Positions 8,143-16,828 are shown, numbered from the stretch's first letter. The stretch: DNA of 64,000 nucleotides from CBDBCU01 sp965243185 (GCA_965243185.1 OZ251531.1:868001-932000); one strand, 5' to 3'. Numbers and translations are program-made. The notes: a model not told the origin generated them from the letters alone.

Positions 8143-8322
8143 TTACCCCTTTCCAAACCGCAGAACTAAAACCATTCCACCGATACCGCCGACGGCCAGC
8201 CCGCCAAAGAAACCCTCCCGAAGTCCCACGTCCGGGATGAAACCGGCCACCACCGTCCCCAGGATAGCCCCGCAAAACGCCCCAATTCCGGCCCCAATCA
8301 CAAAAGGCGGCAGCTTGTTCAT
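8143..8322 (-). CDS. Small glycine-rich membrane protein
   Basis: A 59-residue protein beginning MNKLPPFVIGAGIG. The start at 8322 is chosen over a longer in-frame option because GGAGGTCGGA precedes this ATG at ideal spacing. It carries two hydrophobic segments rich in Gly and Ala (about residues 7-27 and 36-54) and ends in a basic RFGKG tail. The layout resembles glycine-zipper membrane proteins, but no family could be assigned. It stands alone on the minus strand, with a terminator just downstream. Confidence 0.55.
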   Translation of the reverse strand: MNKLPPFVIGAGIGAFCGAILGTVVAGFIPDVGLREGFFGGLAVGGIGGMVLVLRFGKG

Positions 8323-8397
8323 TCCGACCTCCAGTCTATCAGATGCCTCAATTATACTCCAAACATCCACCTCAAACCACTCCCGCGCCGCCTGCCT

Positions 8398-8817
8398 TTA
8401 ATCATCTCCGGCCGCCGCCAAGGCTTTTACCACAGCCCGGCGCGCCCTTGCCGGCCGCTTAACGCTATGCTCCCAAATCCTGATGGCAGTCCACCCCATT
8501 CGCTCCAGTTCAGCGTTGACCTTAATATCCCGGGCCTTGTTGCGCCGCAACTTTTCATCCCAATAGGACTGGCTGGACTTGGGACGGATATAGCACTTGG
8601 GGCAGCCGTGCCAAAAGCAGCCGTCAACAAACACGGCGACCTTCTGAGCCGGGAAAGCAAAATCAGGTTTTCCCGGCAGGTCTGCCGGGTGCATCTTGAA
8701 TCCAGATACTCCCGCCCCGACCAAAGAACTGCGGAAACGCCGCTCAGTAGTGCGGTTGCCTCGGGAGCGTATCCGGGACATATTCTTTTTGCGGTCTTCC
8801 GGCGAAAGATTGTCCAT
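8398..8817 (-). CDS. vsr: Very short patch repair (Vsr) endonuclease
   Basis: This 139-residue Vsr homologue nicks DNA at T:G mismatches that arise when 5-methylcytosine deaminates. The N-terminal LSPEDRKKNMSRIRSRG, the catalytic region GKPDFAFPAQKVAVFVDGCFWHGCP with the key Asp and His, and the zinc-binding CPKC are all present. It is the last gene of a three-gene unit, methyltransferase, endonuclease, vsr. Its ATG overlaps the TGA of the endonuclease gene (TGATG, 8815-8819), which implies translational coupling. The context indicates that it repairs deamination at sites methylated by the neighbouring m5C enzyme. Confidence 0.95.
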   Translation of the reverse strand: MDNLSPEDRKKNMSRIRSRGNRTTERRFRSSLVGAGVSGFKMHPADLPGKPDFAFPAQKVAVFVDGCFWHGCPKCYIRPKSSQSYWDEKLRRNKARDIKVNAELERMGWTAIRIWEHSVKRPARARRAVVKALAAAGDD

Positions 8818-9794
8818 CAGACCGAAAAATCCATATAGTAGGTCTCTTCGTCGATTTTATAAAAATCGACATCCGTCCGCCCGTACCGCGCCAAATCTTC
8901 CGTAGTTACAGGCGCCCCCAAAGGGACATTGAGCCTCTCCCGGAAATAACGTCCCATATCGCTGTTGTTAAGGGACGTATGTATCGCTTTGGCGTGGTCT
9001 TGCGCCCGGACGCAAACCAATGGCCTTCCGTCATCAGTAAGTATCGTGAACTGCTCTCCGCGCGGCGGAAAATAGTCGGTACCGTATACCGATGACGGGA
9101 GCCTGATGTAAGCCTGATTTGGTTCTCTACCTTGTTCAGGACGCTGACCCCAATTCAAGCCAGACCTCTGCGGCAGATTACCATACCGGTTAAGAAAACT
9201 GATCCTCTGGTGCGGTAGCCTTTCCAACTGGCCGGCAATCCAATTTACGGCTTCAGCTCCCTCCTCCCGGTCATCTTCGTTAGCCTGTCTTATGGAATAC
9301 TCGGGCTCAGCGTGAATCCCAATCAGACTCCCCACCTGCGGGTCGCGGCAGTCAACCGTGTCCTGGCGGATAAGGTCGAAGTAATCCCGTGCTTCTTCGG
9401 CGTCGTGCTCAATCATCGCCTCACGGCGCGCGGAGCCGAAAGCCGCTTGGGTATAGTTGGCTGAACCGGTAAAGCCCGCCCTGGGCCGGTCTCCTGAATA
9501 CCAGGCAAAGGTTTTCGTATGTACGGGACGGTTGTACGCAACATACCGGCAGGAAAAGGAGTCGGACGCCAACTCCCTAAACCCCTGATGGTCTTTAGCA
9601 GAGAGACCCTCTCGTACGGCCATACCGACAATCAGTTCAACCCTGACCGACCGTTGCCTGAACCTCCCGGTCAGTTCCTGCAAATGCCGATGCGCCATCG
9701 TCGCACTGGCATAGCCGGAAACGATGTAGAGAGTATCGGCGTTCTGCCTGACCGGTGCCAAGAGGACGCTGTCAAACAGATTTTCCGTAAGCAC
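8817..9794 (-). CDS. NgoFVII-like type II restriction endonuclease, PLD nuclease fold
   Basis: The protein (about 325 residues) carries a single phospholipase D-type active site, VHTKTFAW followed by GFTGSANYT, characteristic of NgoFVII/BfiI-like metal-independent endonucleases that work as dimers. An N-terminal AHRHLQEL helix and a C-terminal putative DNA-recognition region follow the family plan. I chose the GTG at 9794, because GGAG precedes it by 7 bases and it gives a short overlap with the methyltransferase stop. An ATG at 9869 in the same frame would overlap by about 100 bases. The gene is coupled to the methyltransferase upstream and to vsr downstream. Recognition sequence cannot be read from the sequence. 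Confidence 0.8.
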   Translation of the reverse strand: MLTENLFDSVLLAPVRQNADTLYIVSGYASATMAHRHLQELTGRFRQRSVRVELIVGMAVREGLSAKDHQGFRELASDSFSCRYVAYNRPVHTKTFAWYSGDRPRAGFTGSANYTQAAFGSARREAMIEHDAEEARDYFDLIRQDTVDCRDPQVGSLIGIHAEPEYSIRQANEDDREEGAEAVNWIAGQLERLPHQRISFLNRYGNLPQRSGLNWGQRPEQGREPNQAYIRLPSSVYGTDYFPPRGEQFTILTDDGRPLVCVRAQDHAKAIHTSLNNSDMGRYFRERLNVPLGAPVTTEDLARYGRTDVDFYKIDEETYYMDFSV

Positions 9795-10899
9795 GTCTGC
9801 GCTCCAAAAGTTTAAGCTGTTCGGAGATTGCCGCACTGGACTCCGCCCTGACTGCCAAGTTAGGCTCAACGGAAGGATACTCTATTCCGGCAAAGGATTT
9901 CAAGATGGCTTCAAAGACAGCCTTCGCCCCGGCCGGCGGCAAAGCCATCCCTATCTGACGCCGGACGCTTTCTTTGCCGCCGCAGAACGCGAAGTTGTCG
10001 GGAAAGGTTTGCAGTCGCGCCCGCTCCCGGTTGGTCAACGCCCGGTCCTCGCTCCAATGATAAACGTGCGTTCCCCCGCCGCCGCTACCCGTAACCGTAT
10101 ATGACGGCTTATTAGGGTCAAGCCGCTTGTAGATTTGGCTGATGTTCGCGCCTTTGGAGTTAATCTCCAGACCTTGCGGCAGGTCGGCGGTGAACGCGTT
10201 TTCTCCCGGCCTGATGTAAGACAGCCGCTCTACGACTTGCGCCGATTGTTTCGTCGGTTCGTTGTTGGGTGCTTCTTCAGGAATCGGCGGCTCATCAATA
10301 GCTTCCCGGCAAGTGCGCGGCTTATCAGTAGTCGGCGCAGGAACACGAAAGTGAACGCTAATATCCGACCGTATGCCGGCAATTATTATACGGTGCCGAG
10401 CCTGGGGTACTCCGTATTCCTCAAAACGGTACAAGTGGGGGGTTATGGTATAGCCCGCCAGTTGCATATCTTCCAGAATAGTCTGGAAAGCCAGCCCATC
10501 GTTGGCACTCCTGAGGCCGCCCACGTTTTCAGCAAAGAACCATTGCGGCTTAAAGTGCCTTAGCACTTGGATGCCGTAGGAGTAGAGCGGGCCGTACACG
10601 CCGTTTATGCCCCGCTTTTCTCCGACCACGCTGAAATCGTTGCACGGGAAACCGAAAGCAAAGGCGTCTATCGGCGGCAGGGAGTCCAAGTCCAGATTGC
10701 GGACATCTTGGCAGATAACGGAGTCCCGCGACGCCCCAGCCATATTCCTCCGGTAGGTTTCGCAGGAATCCCGGTCGAAGTCATTGGCCCACCGGTGCCG
10801 GATGGTGTAGGTCTGTCCCCGTGCATCGATGGACGCTTGCATCGCGCCTAGGGCCAGCCCCCCAGGGCCGCAGAAAAGTTCGCCAAGGTTGAATTCCAT
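9772..10899 (-). CDS. DNA (cytosine-5)-methyltransferase, type II
   Basis: This 375-residue protein has the ordered m5C methyltransferase motifs. Motif I is LFCGPGGLALG (residues 8-18), binding S-adenosylmethionine. Motif IV is GFPCNDFS with catalytic Cys86. Motif VI holds ENV, motif VIII QARHRIIIAG, and the C-terminal motif X is in GGKESVRRQIGMALPP. It protects host DNA against the partner endonuclease encoded next in the operon; the stop codon lies inside that gene. The start is 81 bases from the old end of a truncated methylase gene and the IS element, so the promoter lies in a short hybrid region. Confidence 0.94.
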   Translation of the reverse strand: MEFNLGELFCGPGGLALGAMQASIDARGQTYTIRHRWANDFDRDSCETYRRNMAGASRDSVICQDVRNLDLDSLPPIDAFAFGFPCNDFSVVGEKRGINGVYGPLYSYGIQVLRHFKPQWFFAENVGGLRSANDGLAFQTILEDMQLAGYTITPHLYRFEEYGVPQARHRIIIAGIRSDISVHFRVPAPTTDKPRTCREAIDEPPIPEEAPNNEPTKQSAQVVERLSYIRPGENAFTADLPQGLEINSKGANISQIYKRLDPNKPSYTVTGSGGGGTHVYHWSEDRALTNRERARLQTFPDNFAFCGGKESVRRQIGMALPPAGAKAVFEAILKSFAGIEYPSVEPNLAVRAESSAAISEQLKLLERRRAYGKSV

Positions 10900-10990
10900 T
10901 TGTCCCGCCCAATGCCCGAATAGCCTGAACTAGCGGATGGCTATGGCAGGGCAAACTATACTATAGGCTGTCAACAATATCAACCCGCAA

Positions 10991-10999
10991 AGGCAATCA
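10991..10999. repeat. 9-bp target site duplication, left
   Basis: AGGCAATCA is repeated exactly at 12076-12084, directly outside the right end of the insertion sequence. Confidence 0.85.
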
Positions 11000-11078
11000 G
11001 ATAGCGTTCCGATTTAGGTGGTTTAGTTGTAGAATGGGGAAAAGGCCGGCCTTGCTGGTTGACGGGAGGTGCGCTGTC

Positions 11079-12061
11079 ATGGGATTGCTGGACGATTTGG
11101 AGACCCAACTGGAGCAGGAAATTCCGCTCCAGTTGCAGGCGAAGCTGCAACAAGCCCTGGATCATTATCAGCCCCGATGTGCTCAGTGCGCTCTGGCGAT
11201 GCACCGCCATCATCGCTATGAGCGCACCATTGTCACGTCCTATGGTCCCATCCGGGTAGCGGTTCCGGTGTTTCGTTGTGGGCAATGTCGCCAACTGGCG
11301 GGCGGCGCGGCGCTGCTGGGGCCGGAAGTTCGTTACCAACGGTTCTCAAAAAAACTCGGGACATGGCTTTGAGCTTGGCGGCCCAGGGTTTGAGTTACGC
11401 CCAAGCGGGGCAGTGGGTGGGTTGTGTCAAAAGCACCTTGTGTCGCTGGCTGCGGCGGTTGGCCTTGACCCGGCCCCGGTTGCCGGGGGCAGTGTGGGAA
11501 CTGGATGGTTTGTGGACGCGCACCCGGCAGGGCCCTCAGGAATTGAAGGTAATCCGGGACGAAACCGGGGCGGTCTTGGCGACTTTCGGGCCTTGGGCGG
11601 CGGTCTTGGCGCGGGCCGAGCAGTCCGGGGCGGCGCCACCCCGACATCTGGTCAGCGACGGCGACCGGGCCATTGCGGCCGGCATCCAGTGGGTGTACGG
11701 CCGGGCGGCGCCGCATCAGCTGTGCATCTTTCACCTGCTGCGGGAATATGGACGGAATATCGGGAAATCCGGCTTGGCCGCCGCCCGGCAACTGCTGTTG
11801 ACTGACAGCGCGGCGGCGGCCCAGAGCTATGCCCGTCAAATAATGGAGTTGACCGAGGGCGCCGCCGCTTACTGGCTGGACAAGGCGTTGCTCGCCGGTC
11901 GGCAGTATTGGACTACGGGAGCGGTCGCCTACCGGACTACTTCCCGCCTGGAACGCTACAATCGGGAGTTGCGCCGGCGGGAGCGATTGGGGACGGTCTG
12001 GTCAGAGCATAACCTGTTGGCTTTGCTACAAACCCGGGGCTTGCTCAACCAAACCACCTAA
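11079..12061 (+). CDS. DDE transposase, expressed by programmed -1 frameshift
   Basis: ORF1 starts at ATG 11079 (GGGAGG upstream) and ends at 11372. ORF2 is open to 12061 in the -1 frame. They overlap at A_AAA_AAA (11348-11354), exactly in register for tandem -1 slippage. The fused product would be 327 residues, reading SKK-TRDMALSL across the junction. The N-terminal part has a zinc-finger-like CAQC...CGQC pair. The HTH-like LSYAQAGQWVG lies after the junction. DDE candidates lie in ELDGLW, LVSDGDRAI and SRLERYNRELRRRE. No premature stop occurs elsewhere, so the element is probably active. The TAA stop lies inside the right inverted repeat. Confidence 0.82.
11348..11354 (+). promoter_or_regulatory. 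Slippery heptamer A_AAA_AAA for -1 frameshifting
   Basis: Seven As in the ORF1 register TC A AAA AAA C. Slippage by -1 joins ORF1 to the transposase core. A possible stimulatory stem follows, CTTGGCG near 11372 pairing imperfectly with CGCCCAAG near 11398. Confidence 0.7.
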
Positions 12062-12073
12062 AATGCAACGCTA

Positions 12074-13060
12074 TCAGGCAATCAACTCCCGCGGCGTAAA
12101 GTATTGCCCGAAATCTCCCTTGAAAAACCCGTCCATAAACTCCTCAAAGGCCACGCCCTTGGTGTCCAGTTCGGTATTATTCAGGGAAATCCCCTCCAAA
12201 TGCTCCACGCACTGCGCCAGTATGGGCGGCTCCACATTGATACTCTCGGTGAACACCGCCGGCTGCTGCCGCTGCTCCGCGTCATACAGCCGATTGATGC
12301 GCTCGGCCAGTTGGCGGTTCGTCTCCCCCTCCCGCCGCTGAAAGTGATACGGCTGACCTTCCTGCAAGTCCAGGTTTTTCTCATCCCGATACTTGATGAA
12401 CACCAGCTTGCAGAACTCGCCAAAAGCCACGATGGGGCTGCGCTTGCCGCCCTCCCACAAAGTTTGATGGCACTTGCGAATCGCCGCCCGCAATTCCTCC
12501 CGGGAAACCGCGCGCAACTCCCGGCCCGGCTGATTTTTCAGGAAACGCCATTCCGGCGGCCGCCCGTAGCGGATAGGAATGTCGGTCAAGCGGTTCTTAT
12601 CCCGCTCATCCGCCGCGCAGCCGTCAAAATGCAGGAAACGGCGGGTATGCCCGGCTACCGCCCCGCAGTAAGTTGCGCCCAGCAAGTTGTGGTTGCCCAC
12701 CGCTTGCTCAATGGCTTGGTTAAACTCCGCGTCCGTTATATCGGCCCGCTTGCACTCAAAAACAAACCAGGGCGACTTCCCGCCGGCCGCGGCTTTGTTG
12801 ATGACCAAGTCCGCTTGGCGTTGCGGGGTGCGGTCCGGGGCAATGACCTCAAAGTCAATCAACTCCGCCGGATACTCGTAGCGGTAAATCAGCTCCGCCC
12901 ACAGTTCCGCCCGAACCTTCTCCTCCGGGTGCGCCCACCGCTCGAAATGCCCGGCCGCCACATAGTAAATCCGCTCCCGACTGCCTTCCCCCTCCAGCCG
13001 GGCATAGCCCTCCGCCAAAGCCTGCTCCAAATAAGTCCCCCCGCTAGTCAATACCGCCAT
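12074..13060 (-). pseudogene. Truncated type I-like N6-methylase with N-terminal nuclease domain, interrupted by the IS
   Basis: The frame gives 328 residues. An N-terminal HSDR_N-like domain carries a PD-(D/E)XK pattern (RQADLVI...WFVFECKR, about residues 90-135). Then comes the start of an N6-adenine methylase domain ending FGQYFTPREL, the usual lead-in to the catalytic part, which is absent. The stop TGA (12074-12076) is formed by the IS end and the target duplication. Removing the IS extends the frame only four residues (FAG and stop), so the gene had already lost its 3' part before the insertion. It probably belonged to a restriction-modification system and is no longer functional as a methylase. 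Confidence 0.8.
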
Positions 13061-13473
13061 CGCGCTGCTACCCCCCTCCTCGGAATGGTCGAAATGCTCG
13101 AACTGAACCGCCCCCGCCAGCCAATTACACTAGCGTCCACCGGCCACGCCAGTTCAATGTGAATCAACCCGCCGGCGGAAATGCGCCAGCGCGGCAGTCC
13201 CCAATCCAGATTGTGCGGGTCAAAATTCTGCTGATTCAACGCTATCTAACCACCCCCCTACTCGATTTGTCAACCAACAGCGGCCCCGCTCTCTCTAACC
13301 CTCGCTCCATATAAGTCCCTACGCTAGTCAATACCGCCATCGCGCTGCTGCCCCCATTCGGTTCATTTCAGGAGCAAAGATTAACGCCGCCCCCGGCAAA
13401 GGGCAAACTGCAATACGCCTATTGACCGCTGGGTTACACTTATTACCACCATACCGGACAAAGGAGCAGGAAA
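13061..13473. other. Gene-poor stretch between pseudogene and OsmC gene
   Basis: Apart from the 32-codon remnant (13242-13340) no convincing gene is seen. A 63-codon frame starting TTG at 13239 on the minus strand has a protein-like first half but no ribosome site and overlaps the next gene start. The 150 bases before 13474 hold the OsmC leader, with AAGGAGCAGG directly upstream of its ATG. Confidence 0.4.
13242..13340 (-). pseudogene. Remnant of a second copy of the same methylase/nuclease gene
   Basis: From ATG at 13340 the frame reads MAVLTSVGTYMERGLE and stops after 32 codons. The intact neighbour starts MAVLTSGGTYLEQALA at 13060. The DNA identity includes the upstream CAGCAGCGCG leader, so this is a 5' fragment of a tandem paralogue left after deletion. 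Confidence 0.6.
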
Positions 13474-14007
13474 ATGGCTGAGGAACGCGACCTTAACGGT
13501 CTCCCCCGGGAGAAACTAACTCAAGTTCTGGACTCTTTCCAAGACCCGGAGGTTTTTAACGCCGTTACCGGGCCGTGGAAGGCGCGGGTAGCCTGGCAAG
13601 GCGGGATGCGCGCCCGGGCCTATATGCGGAACCATCAGGTGGATATGGACGAACCCGGCGATTTGACCGCTACCGATGTGGCCGCCAGCGCCCATGAACA
13701 GCTCCTGTCGGCCATCGGCAGCTGTATGACCGTGGGCTTCGTGGTCAACGCCACCAAGCAGGGCGTCCGCATCCACGACCTCGAAGTGGCCGTAGAAGGC
13801 TACTTCGACAACATCCGCAAGTGGGCCGGCGTCGAGGACACCGGCAATCCCGGCTACGGGCAAATCTCTGCCAAGTGCTTTGTGCGCGCCGACGGGGACG
13901 AGGCTACCCTGCGGGAAATCTGGCGGCTGGCCGTGGAGGGCTCGCCGGTAACCCAATCGGTAGTCAATCCCACCGCCGTGGCCACGGAGTTTGAGCTGGT
14001 GGGCTAG
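13474..14007 (+). CDS. OsmC/Ohr-family protein
   Basis: This 177-residue protein has the OsmC fold signature, with a HEQLLSAIGSCMTVGFVVNATKQGV helix carrying the reactive Cys. It then shows the beta-strand VRIHDLEVAVEGYFD and a C-terminal region matching the family. OsmC proteins reduce organic hydroperoxides with a pair of cysteines. Here the second cysteine of the usual C-S/P-V motif is replaced: the equivalent reads EGSPVTQSV. Peroxidase chemistry is therefore questionable. An AAGGAGCAGG ribosome site precedes the ATG. The downstream rhodanese gene starts 20 bases after the stop, so the two are likely cotranscribed sulfur or redox genes. Confidence 0.85.
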   Translation: MAEERDLNGLPREKLTQVLDSFQDPEVFNAVTGPWKARVAWQGGMRARAYMRNHQVDMDEPGDLTATDVAASAHEQLLSAIGSCMTVGFVVNATKQGVRIHDLEVAVEGYFDNIRKWAGVEDTGNPGYGQISAKCFVRADGDEATLREIWRLAVEGSPVTQSVVNPTAVATEFELVG

Positions 14008-14026
14008 TCCCGCCCGGAGTTGCCTG

Positions 14027-14836
14027 ATGGTCGCTTTCGTATCCGCCGACTGGGTAGCGGCAAATCTCGATGCGCCGGGGCGGCTATTGGTCGACCCCCG
14101 GGGGCCAATGCGCTATATGCAGGGGCATCTGCAAGGGGCGGTGAACCTGCCGGCAATGCGGCTTTTCGACCGGGCCGGCCGCCTGCTCTCGGTCTATGAA
14201 CTGACCGAATTTTTCGGCTCCGTCGGCTTGGGCAATGACACCGCCCTGACCCTGTATGACGGCGGCGATGGTCGCAACGCCGCGATGATTGCTTGGACGC
14301 TGACCTACCTGGGCTATACCGACATCAGCATTATGGACCTCTTTTTTGAGGAATGGGCCGCCCAAGGCCGCCCCAAGTTCTACCGCCCGGTGCGCCCGAC
14401 CGCCAACCAGTTCATCCCCCAAGTCAATCCGCAAGTTCGGGCGGCTCTCGAGGAAGTAGCGACTAATTTGCCGGCCGCCCCCTCGGCCGCCGCCGGCCCG
14501 GTCAAACTCCTGGATTTGCGGAGCGCCGCCGAATATGCCGGAATGCCCGACCTCGATGAACGCCCCGGCCACATCCCCGGCGCGGTCAATCTGCCTTGGC
14601 AAGAACTGGTCGATGGCAGCAGCGGCTACCTGAAACCGCCGGCGGCTTTGCGCGAACTGCTAACCGCCCGCAATATCAACCCGCCGGATGAAATAATCGC
14701 CTACTGCCGCAGCGGTATCCGCGCAGCAGTAGGCTGGCTGGCTTTGCAGCAGTTGGGAATGTCCGTCCGGCTGTACGACGGCTCCTATCTGGAGTGGAGC
14801 AACCGGGGAATGGCGGTAGAAAGTTCGGCTGAGTAG
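14027..14836 (+). CDS. Sulfurtransferase with two rhodanese domains
   Basis: The protein has 269 residues from ATG 14027, preferred because GGAG lies 8 bases upstream. The first rhodanese domain (about 1-120) keeps the LLVDPRGPMRYMQGHLQGAVNLP pattern but has an inactive loop, YDGGDGRNA, without Cys. The second domain (about 150-265) contains the active-site loop YCRSGIRAAV, whose Cys carries the persulfide. This inactive-active tandem arrangement is standard for thiosulfate and 3-mercaptopyruvate sulfurtransferases. The CRSGIR loop is closer to thiosulfate sulfurtransferases. It follows the OsmC gene and precedes a tRNA gene on the other strand. Confidence 0.88.
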   Translation: MVAFVSADWVAANLDAPGRLLVDPRGPMRYMQGHLQGAVNLPAMRLFDRAGRLLSVYELTEFFGSVGLGNDTALTLYDGGDGRNAAMIAWTLTYLGYTDISIMDLFFEEWAAQGRPKFYRPVRPTANQFIPQVNPQVRAALEEVATNLPAAPSAAAGPVKLLDLRSAAEYAGMPDLDERPGHIPGAVNLPWQELVDGSSGYLKPPAALRELLTARNINPPDEIIAYCRSGIRAAVGWLALQQLGMSVRLYDGSYLEWSNRGMAVESSAE

Positions 14837-14852
14837 TAAAAGGGAAAAGAAA

Positions 14853-14927
14853 TGGAGCGGCAGATGGGATTCGAACCCACGACCCTCTCCTTGGCAAGGA
14901 GATGCTCTACCACTGAGCCACTGCCGC
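14853..14927 (-). tRNA. tRNA-Gly (anticodon GCC), CCA encoded
   Basis: The cloverleaf folds fully: acceptor GCGGCAG/CTGCCGC, D arm, anticodon arm with loop TTGCCAA and TTC-containing T arm (GGGTTCGAATCCC). The 3' CCA is encoded (complement of 14853-14855). Confidence 0.96.
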
Positions 14928-14946
14928 TGGCGTGATGCCAACACCC

Positions 14947-14975
14947 ATTATAACCAGCCCGCCGCCGCTTGTCTA
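14947..14975 (-). promoter_or_regulatory. Promoter of tRNA-Gly
   Basis: On the minus strand TAGACA (14970-14975), a 17-base spacer and a perfect TATAAT (14947-14952), about 20 bases before the tRNA 5' end. Confidence 0.65.
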
Positions 14976-15201
14976 TAGCCGGCGGCGGGCAATTTTATAG
15001 GCAATTTTTAATGAAAGAACGATTCCCACGAAAACGAGAACCCGGAATGCACAACATCCGGTCGAGCCGGCCCATCCCGGTTAAGCCCGTCCTCCAATCT
15101 CCTTAATTCCCAATTACCGCCGCCATTTCCCGTTGACCTTTTACCCCCTTAACTGGTATATTCCTGCCCTACCAAAATCGACTATCGGGAGGCTGCCGGC
15201 T

Positions 15202-16338
15202 ATGGCGCGACGCCTTTTCAAGCAACTGGAACGCTCCTACGGGTTCGACGAAGTGGCGATTGTCCCGGGCAATGTAACCATCAACCCCGACCTGACTTCC
15301 CCCCAACTGACCATCGGCGACCATTCCTTTGACGCCCCAATGCTGGCTTCGGCGATGGATGGCACCGTTTCCCCCCGCTTTGCCGTCCTGATGCACGAAA
15401 TGGGCGGCTTGGGGGCGCTGAACGGGGAGGGTATCTATTCCCGCTACGACGACCCTTATGCGGTGCTGGAGGAAATAACCGCAATGCCCCAAGGCGAGGT
15501 TACGCAATACTTACAGCAGGTCTATGCCCAACCGGCGCGCGAGGACCTGTTGGGGCAGCGGGTGCAAGAAATTAAGAACGGCGGCGCGGTATGCGCCGTT
15601 TCTTTTACTCCCCAAGCAGCCAAGCGGATGTCGCCGGTGGCCGTGGAAGCCGGGGCGGACTTAATCATCGTGCAGTCCACGGTTACCACGGCCCGGCATC
15701 ACTCCCGCAGCTATCGGGGGCTGGTCTTTGCCGAACTGCTGGAAACCCTCAATGTGCCGGTCATCGTGGGCAACTGCGTCAGCTACGATGTGGCCCTGGA
15801 GTTGATGGAAACCGGCATTGACGGCATCCTGGTGGGCGTCGGGCCCGGGGCGGCCTGCACGACCCGGGAAGTTACCGGCGTCGGTGTTCCCCAAGTAACG
15901 GCAACCTTGGAATGCGCCGCAGCCCGAGAGGATTATTTGCACCGCACCGGCCGCTATGTGGCGGTCATCACTGACGGGGGCATCCGCACCGGCGGCGATT
16001 TGTGCAAGGCTATCGCCAGCGGCGCTGACGGGGTGATGGTCGGGACACCCTTTGCCCAAGCGGCGGAGGCGCCGGGCCGGGGCTATAACTGGGGGATGGC
16101 TAATGCCCACGCCGAACTGCCGCGCGGCACCCGCATCAAGGTTGGCACCAAGGGGTCGTTGCAGCAGATTATGTACGGGCCTACTTCGGTAACTAACGGG
16201 ACGCAAAACTTGGTGGGCGCGCTGCAAGTGGCGATGGGAATGTGCGGCGCAGCCACCATCCGGGAGTTTCATCAGGCGGATATGGTTATCGCGCCGTCCA
16301 TCAAAACCGAAGGCAAGTATTTCCAGTTGGGGGAGTAG
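15202..16338 (+). CDS. guaB3: GuaB3 family IMP dehydrogenase-related protein
   Basis: The 378-residue protein is a TIM-barrel IMPDH/GMPR relative without CBS domains, of the GuaB3 type. Cys219 in GPGAACTTREVTGVGVP is the catalytic cysteine. ITDGGIRTGGDLCKAIASGADGVMVG forms the phosphate-binding segment. The N-terminal part DEVAIVPGNVTINPDLTS and the finger loop EAPGRGYNWGM are typical. GuaB3 of cyanobacteria has been shown to act as GMP reductase, so a role in purine salvage is likely. The start at 15202 is preferred over an upstream ATG because GGGAGG precedes it; the first 23 codons of the longer frame look like leader. Confidence 0.9.
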   Translation: MARRLFKQLERSYGFDEVAIVPGNVTINPDLTSPQLTIGDHSFDAPMLASAMDGTVSPRFAVLMHEMGGLGALNGEGIYSRYDDPYAVLEEITAMPQGEVTQYLQQVYAQPAREDLLGQRVQEIKNGGAVCAVSFTPQAAKRMSPVAVEAGADLIIVQSTVTTARHHSRSYRGLVFAELLETLNVPVIVGNCVSYDVALELMETGIDGILVGVGPGAACTTREVTGVGVPQVTATLECAAAREDYLHRTGRYVAVITDGGIRTGGDLCKAIASGADGVMVGTPFAQAAEAPGRGYNWGMANAHAELPRGTRIKVGTKGSLQQIMYGPTSVTNGTQNLVGALQVAMGMCGAATIREFHQADMVIAPSIKTEGKYFQLGE

Positions 16339-16434
16339 AGGGCGACCGGCGGCAGCCGGACGAGTTTGCGGGATTGCCGTCAAATTTGACCAAAGGCGGC
16401 TTGGCGGCTTAAAATGGAATCAGGAGGGAACATT

Positions 16435-16659
16435 ATGACTACTGTGGGACAGGACAACGACAGCCCCCGTCTGGACTCGCGGATGAGCGCTATGGAGGCG
16501 CGGATGGATACTGTGATGACCATTCTGGCCGAAATACGCGCGGATAACCGGGAAACTAACCGCCGCATTGACCGCCTTTTCTATGCTCTGCTCGGCATCG
16601 GCGGCGGCATCATCGCGGCTCTGGTGGTTATGATAATCCGGGGAAATCCCGTCGGCTAA
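16435..16659 (+). CDS. Small coiled-coil protein with C-terminal membrane helix
   Basis: The protein has 74 residues starting MTTVGQ, with AGGAGGGAACATT upstream fixing the start. Residues 10-45 form a predicted coiled coil (RMSAMEARMDTVMTILAEI), and residues 49-68 are a glycine-rich membrane helix (YALLGIGGGIIAALVVMII). This layout recalls XhlA-like or tail-anchored accessory membrane proteins, but sequence alone does not give a function. A hairpin terminator follows at 16722. Confidence 0.6.
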   Translation: MTTVGQDNDSPRLDSRMSAMEARMDTVMTILAEIRADNRETNRRIDRLFYALLGIGGGIIAALVVMIIRGNPVG

Positions 16660-16721
16660 CCGGCGGTGACCGGCGTGGCAAGTCGGAGTTGCCGCCGGCA
16701 CGTCGCTTAATCATCTTTGTC

Positions 16722-16749
16722 GGCCCCGGTTGCCAAGGGGCCGGCTTTT
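16722..16749 (+). terminator. Hairpin terminator before the UGSC operon
   Basis: GGCCCC (16722-16727) and GGGGCC (16737-16742) form a stem followed by GGCTTTTC. It lies between the small membrane protein gene and the selenoprotein gene. Confidence 0.45.
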
Positions 16750-16828
16750 CCGTTATAGTAGGCAACGGCAGTTGAAACAGCCGGCCGTTCAGCCCATCGC
16801 TAAATCGCACCGGGAGGTCAAAACCATT

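Larger units (their letters stand above)
11000..12075 (+). mobile_element. Insertion sequence (1076 bp) with 30-bp terminal inverted repeats and 9-bp target duplication
   Basis: The ends are 11000-11029 and 12046-12075, 30-bp inverted repeats matching at 26 positions and containing TTTAGGTGGTTT. A perfect 9-bp direct repeat flanks the element. It encodes one transposase split over two frames. The 9-bp duplication and end length would fit IS256, ISKra4 or ISLre2-like families; only a database comparison can decide. The right end lies in a methylase-type gene and supplies two bases of that gene's new stop codon. Confidence 0.92.

Noticed and set aside
13048..13239. 63-residue frame between the decayed methylase copies
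   Set aside because: TTG start without ribosome site, second half reads antisense-like repeats and overlaps the next gene's start.
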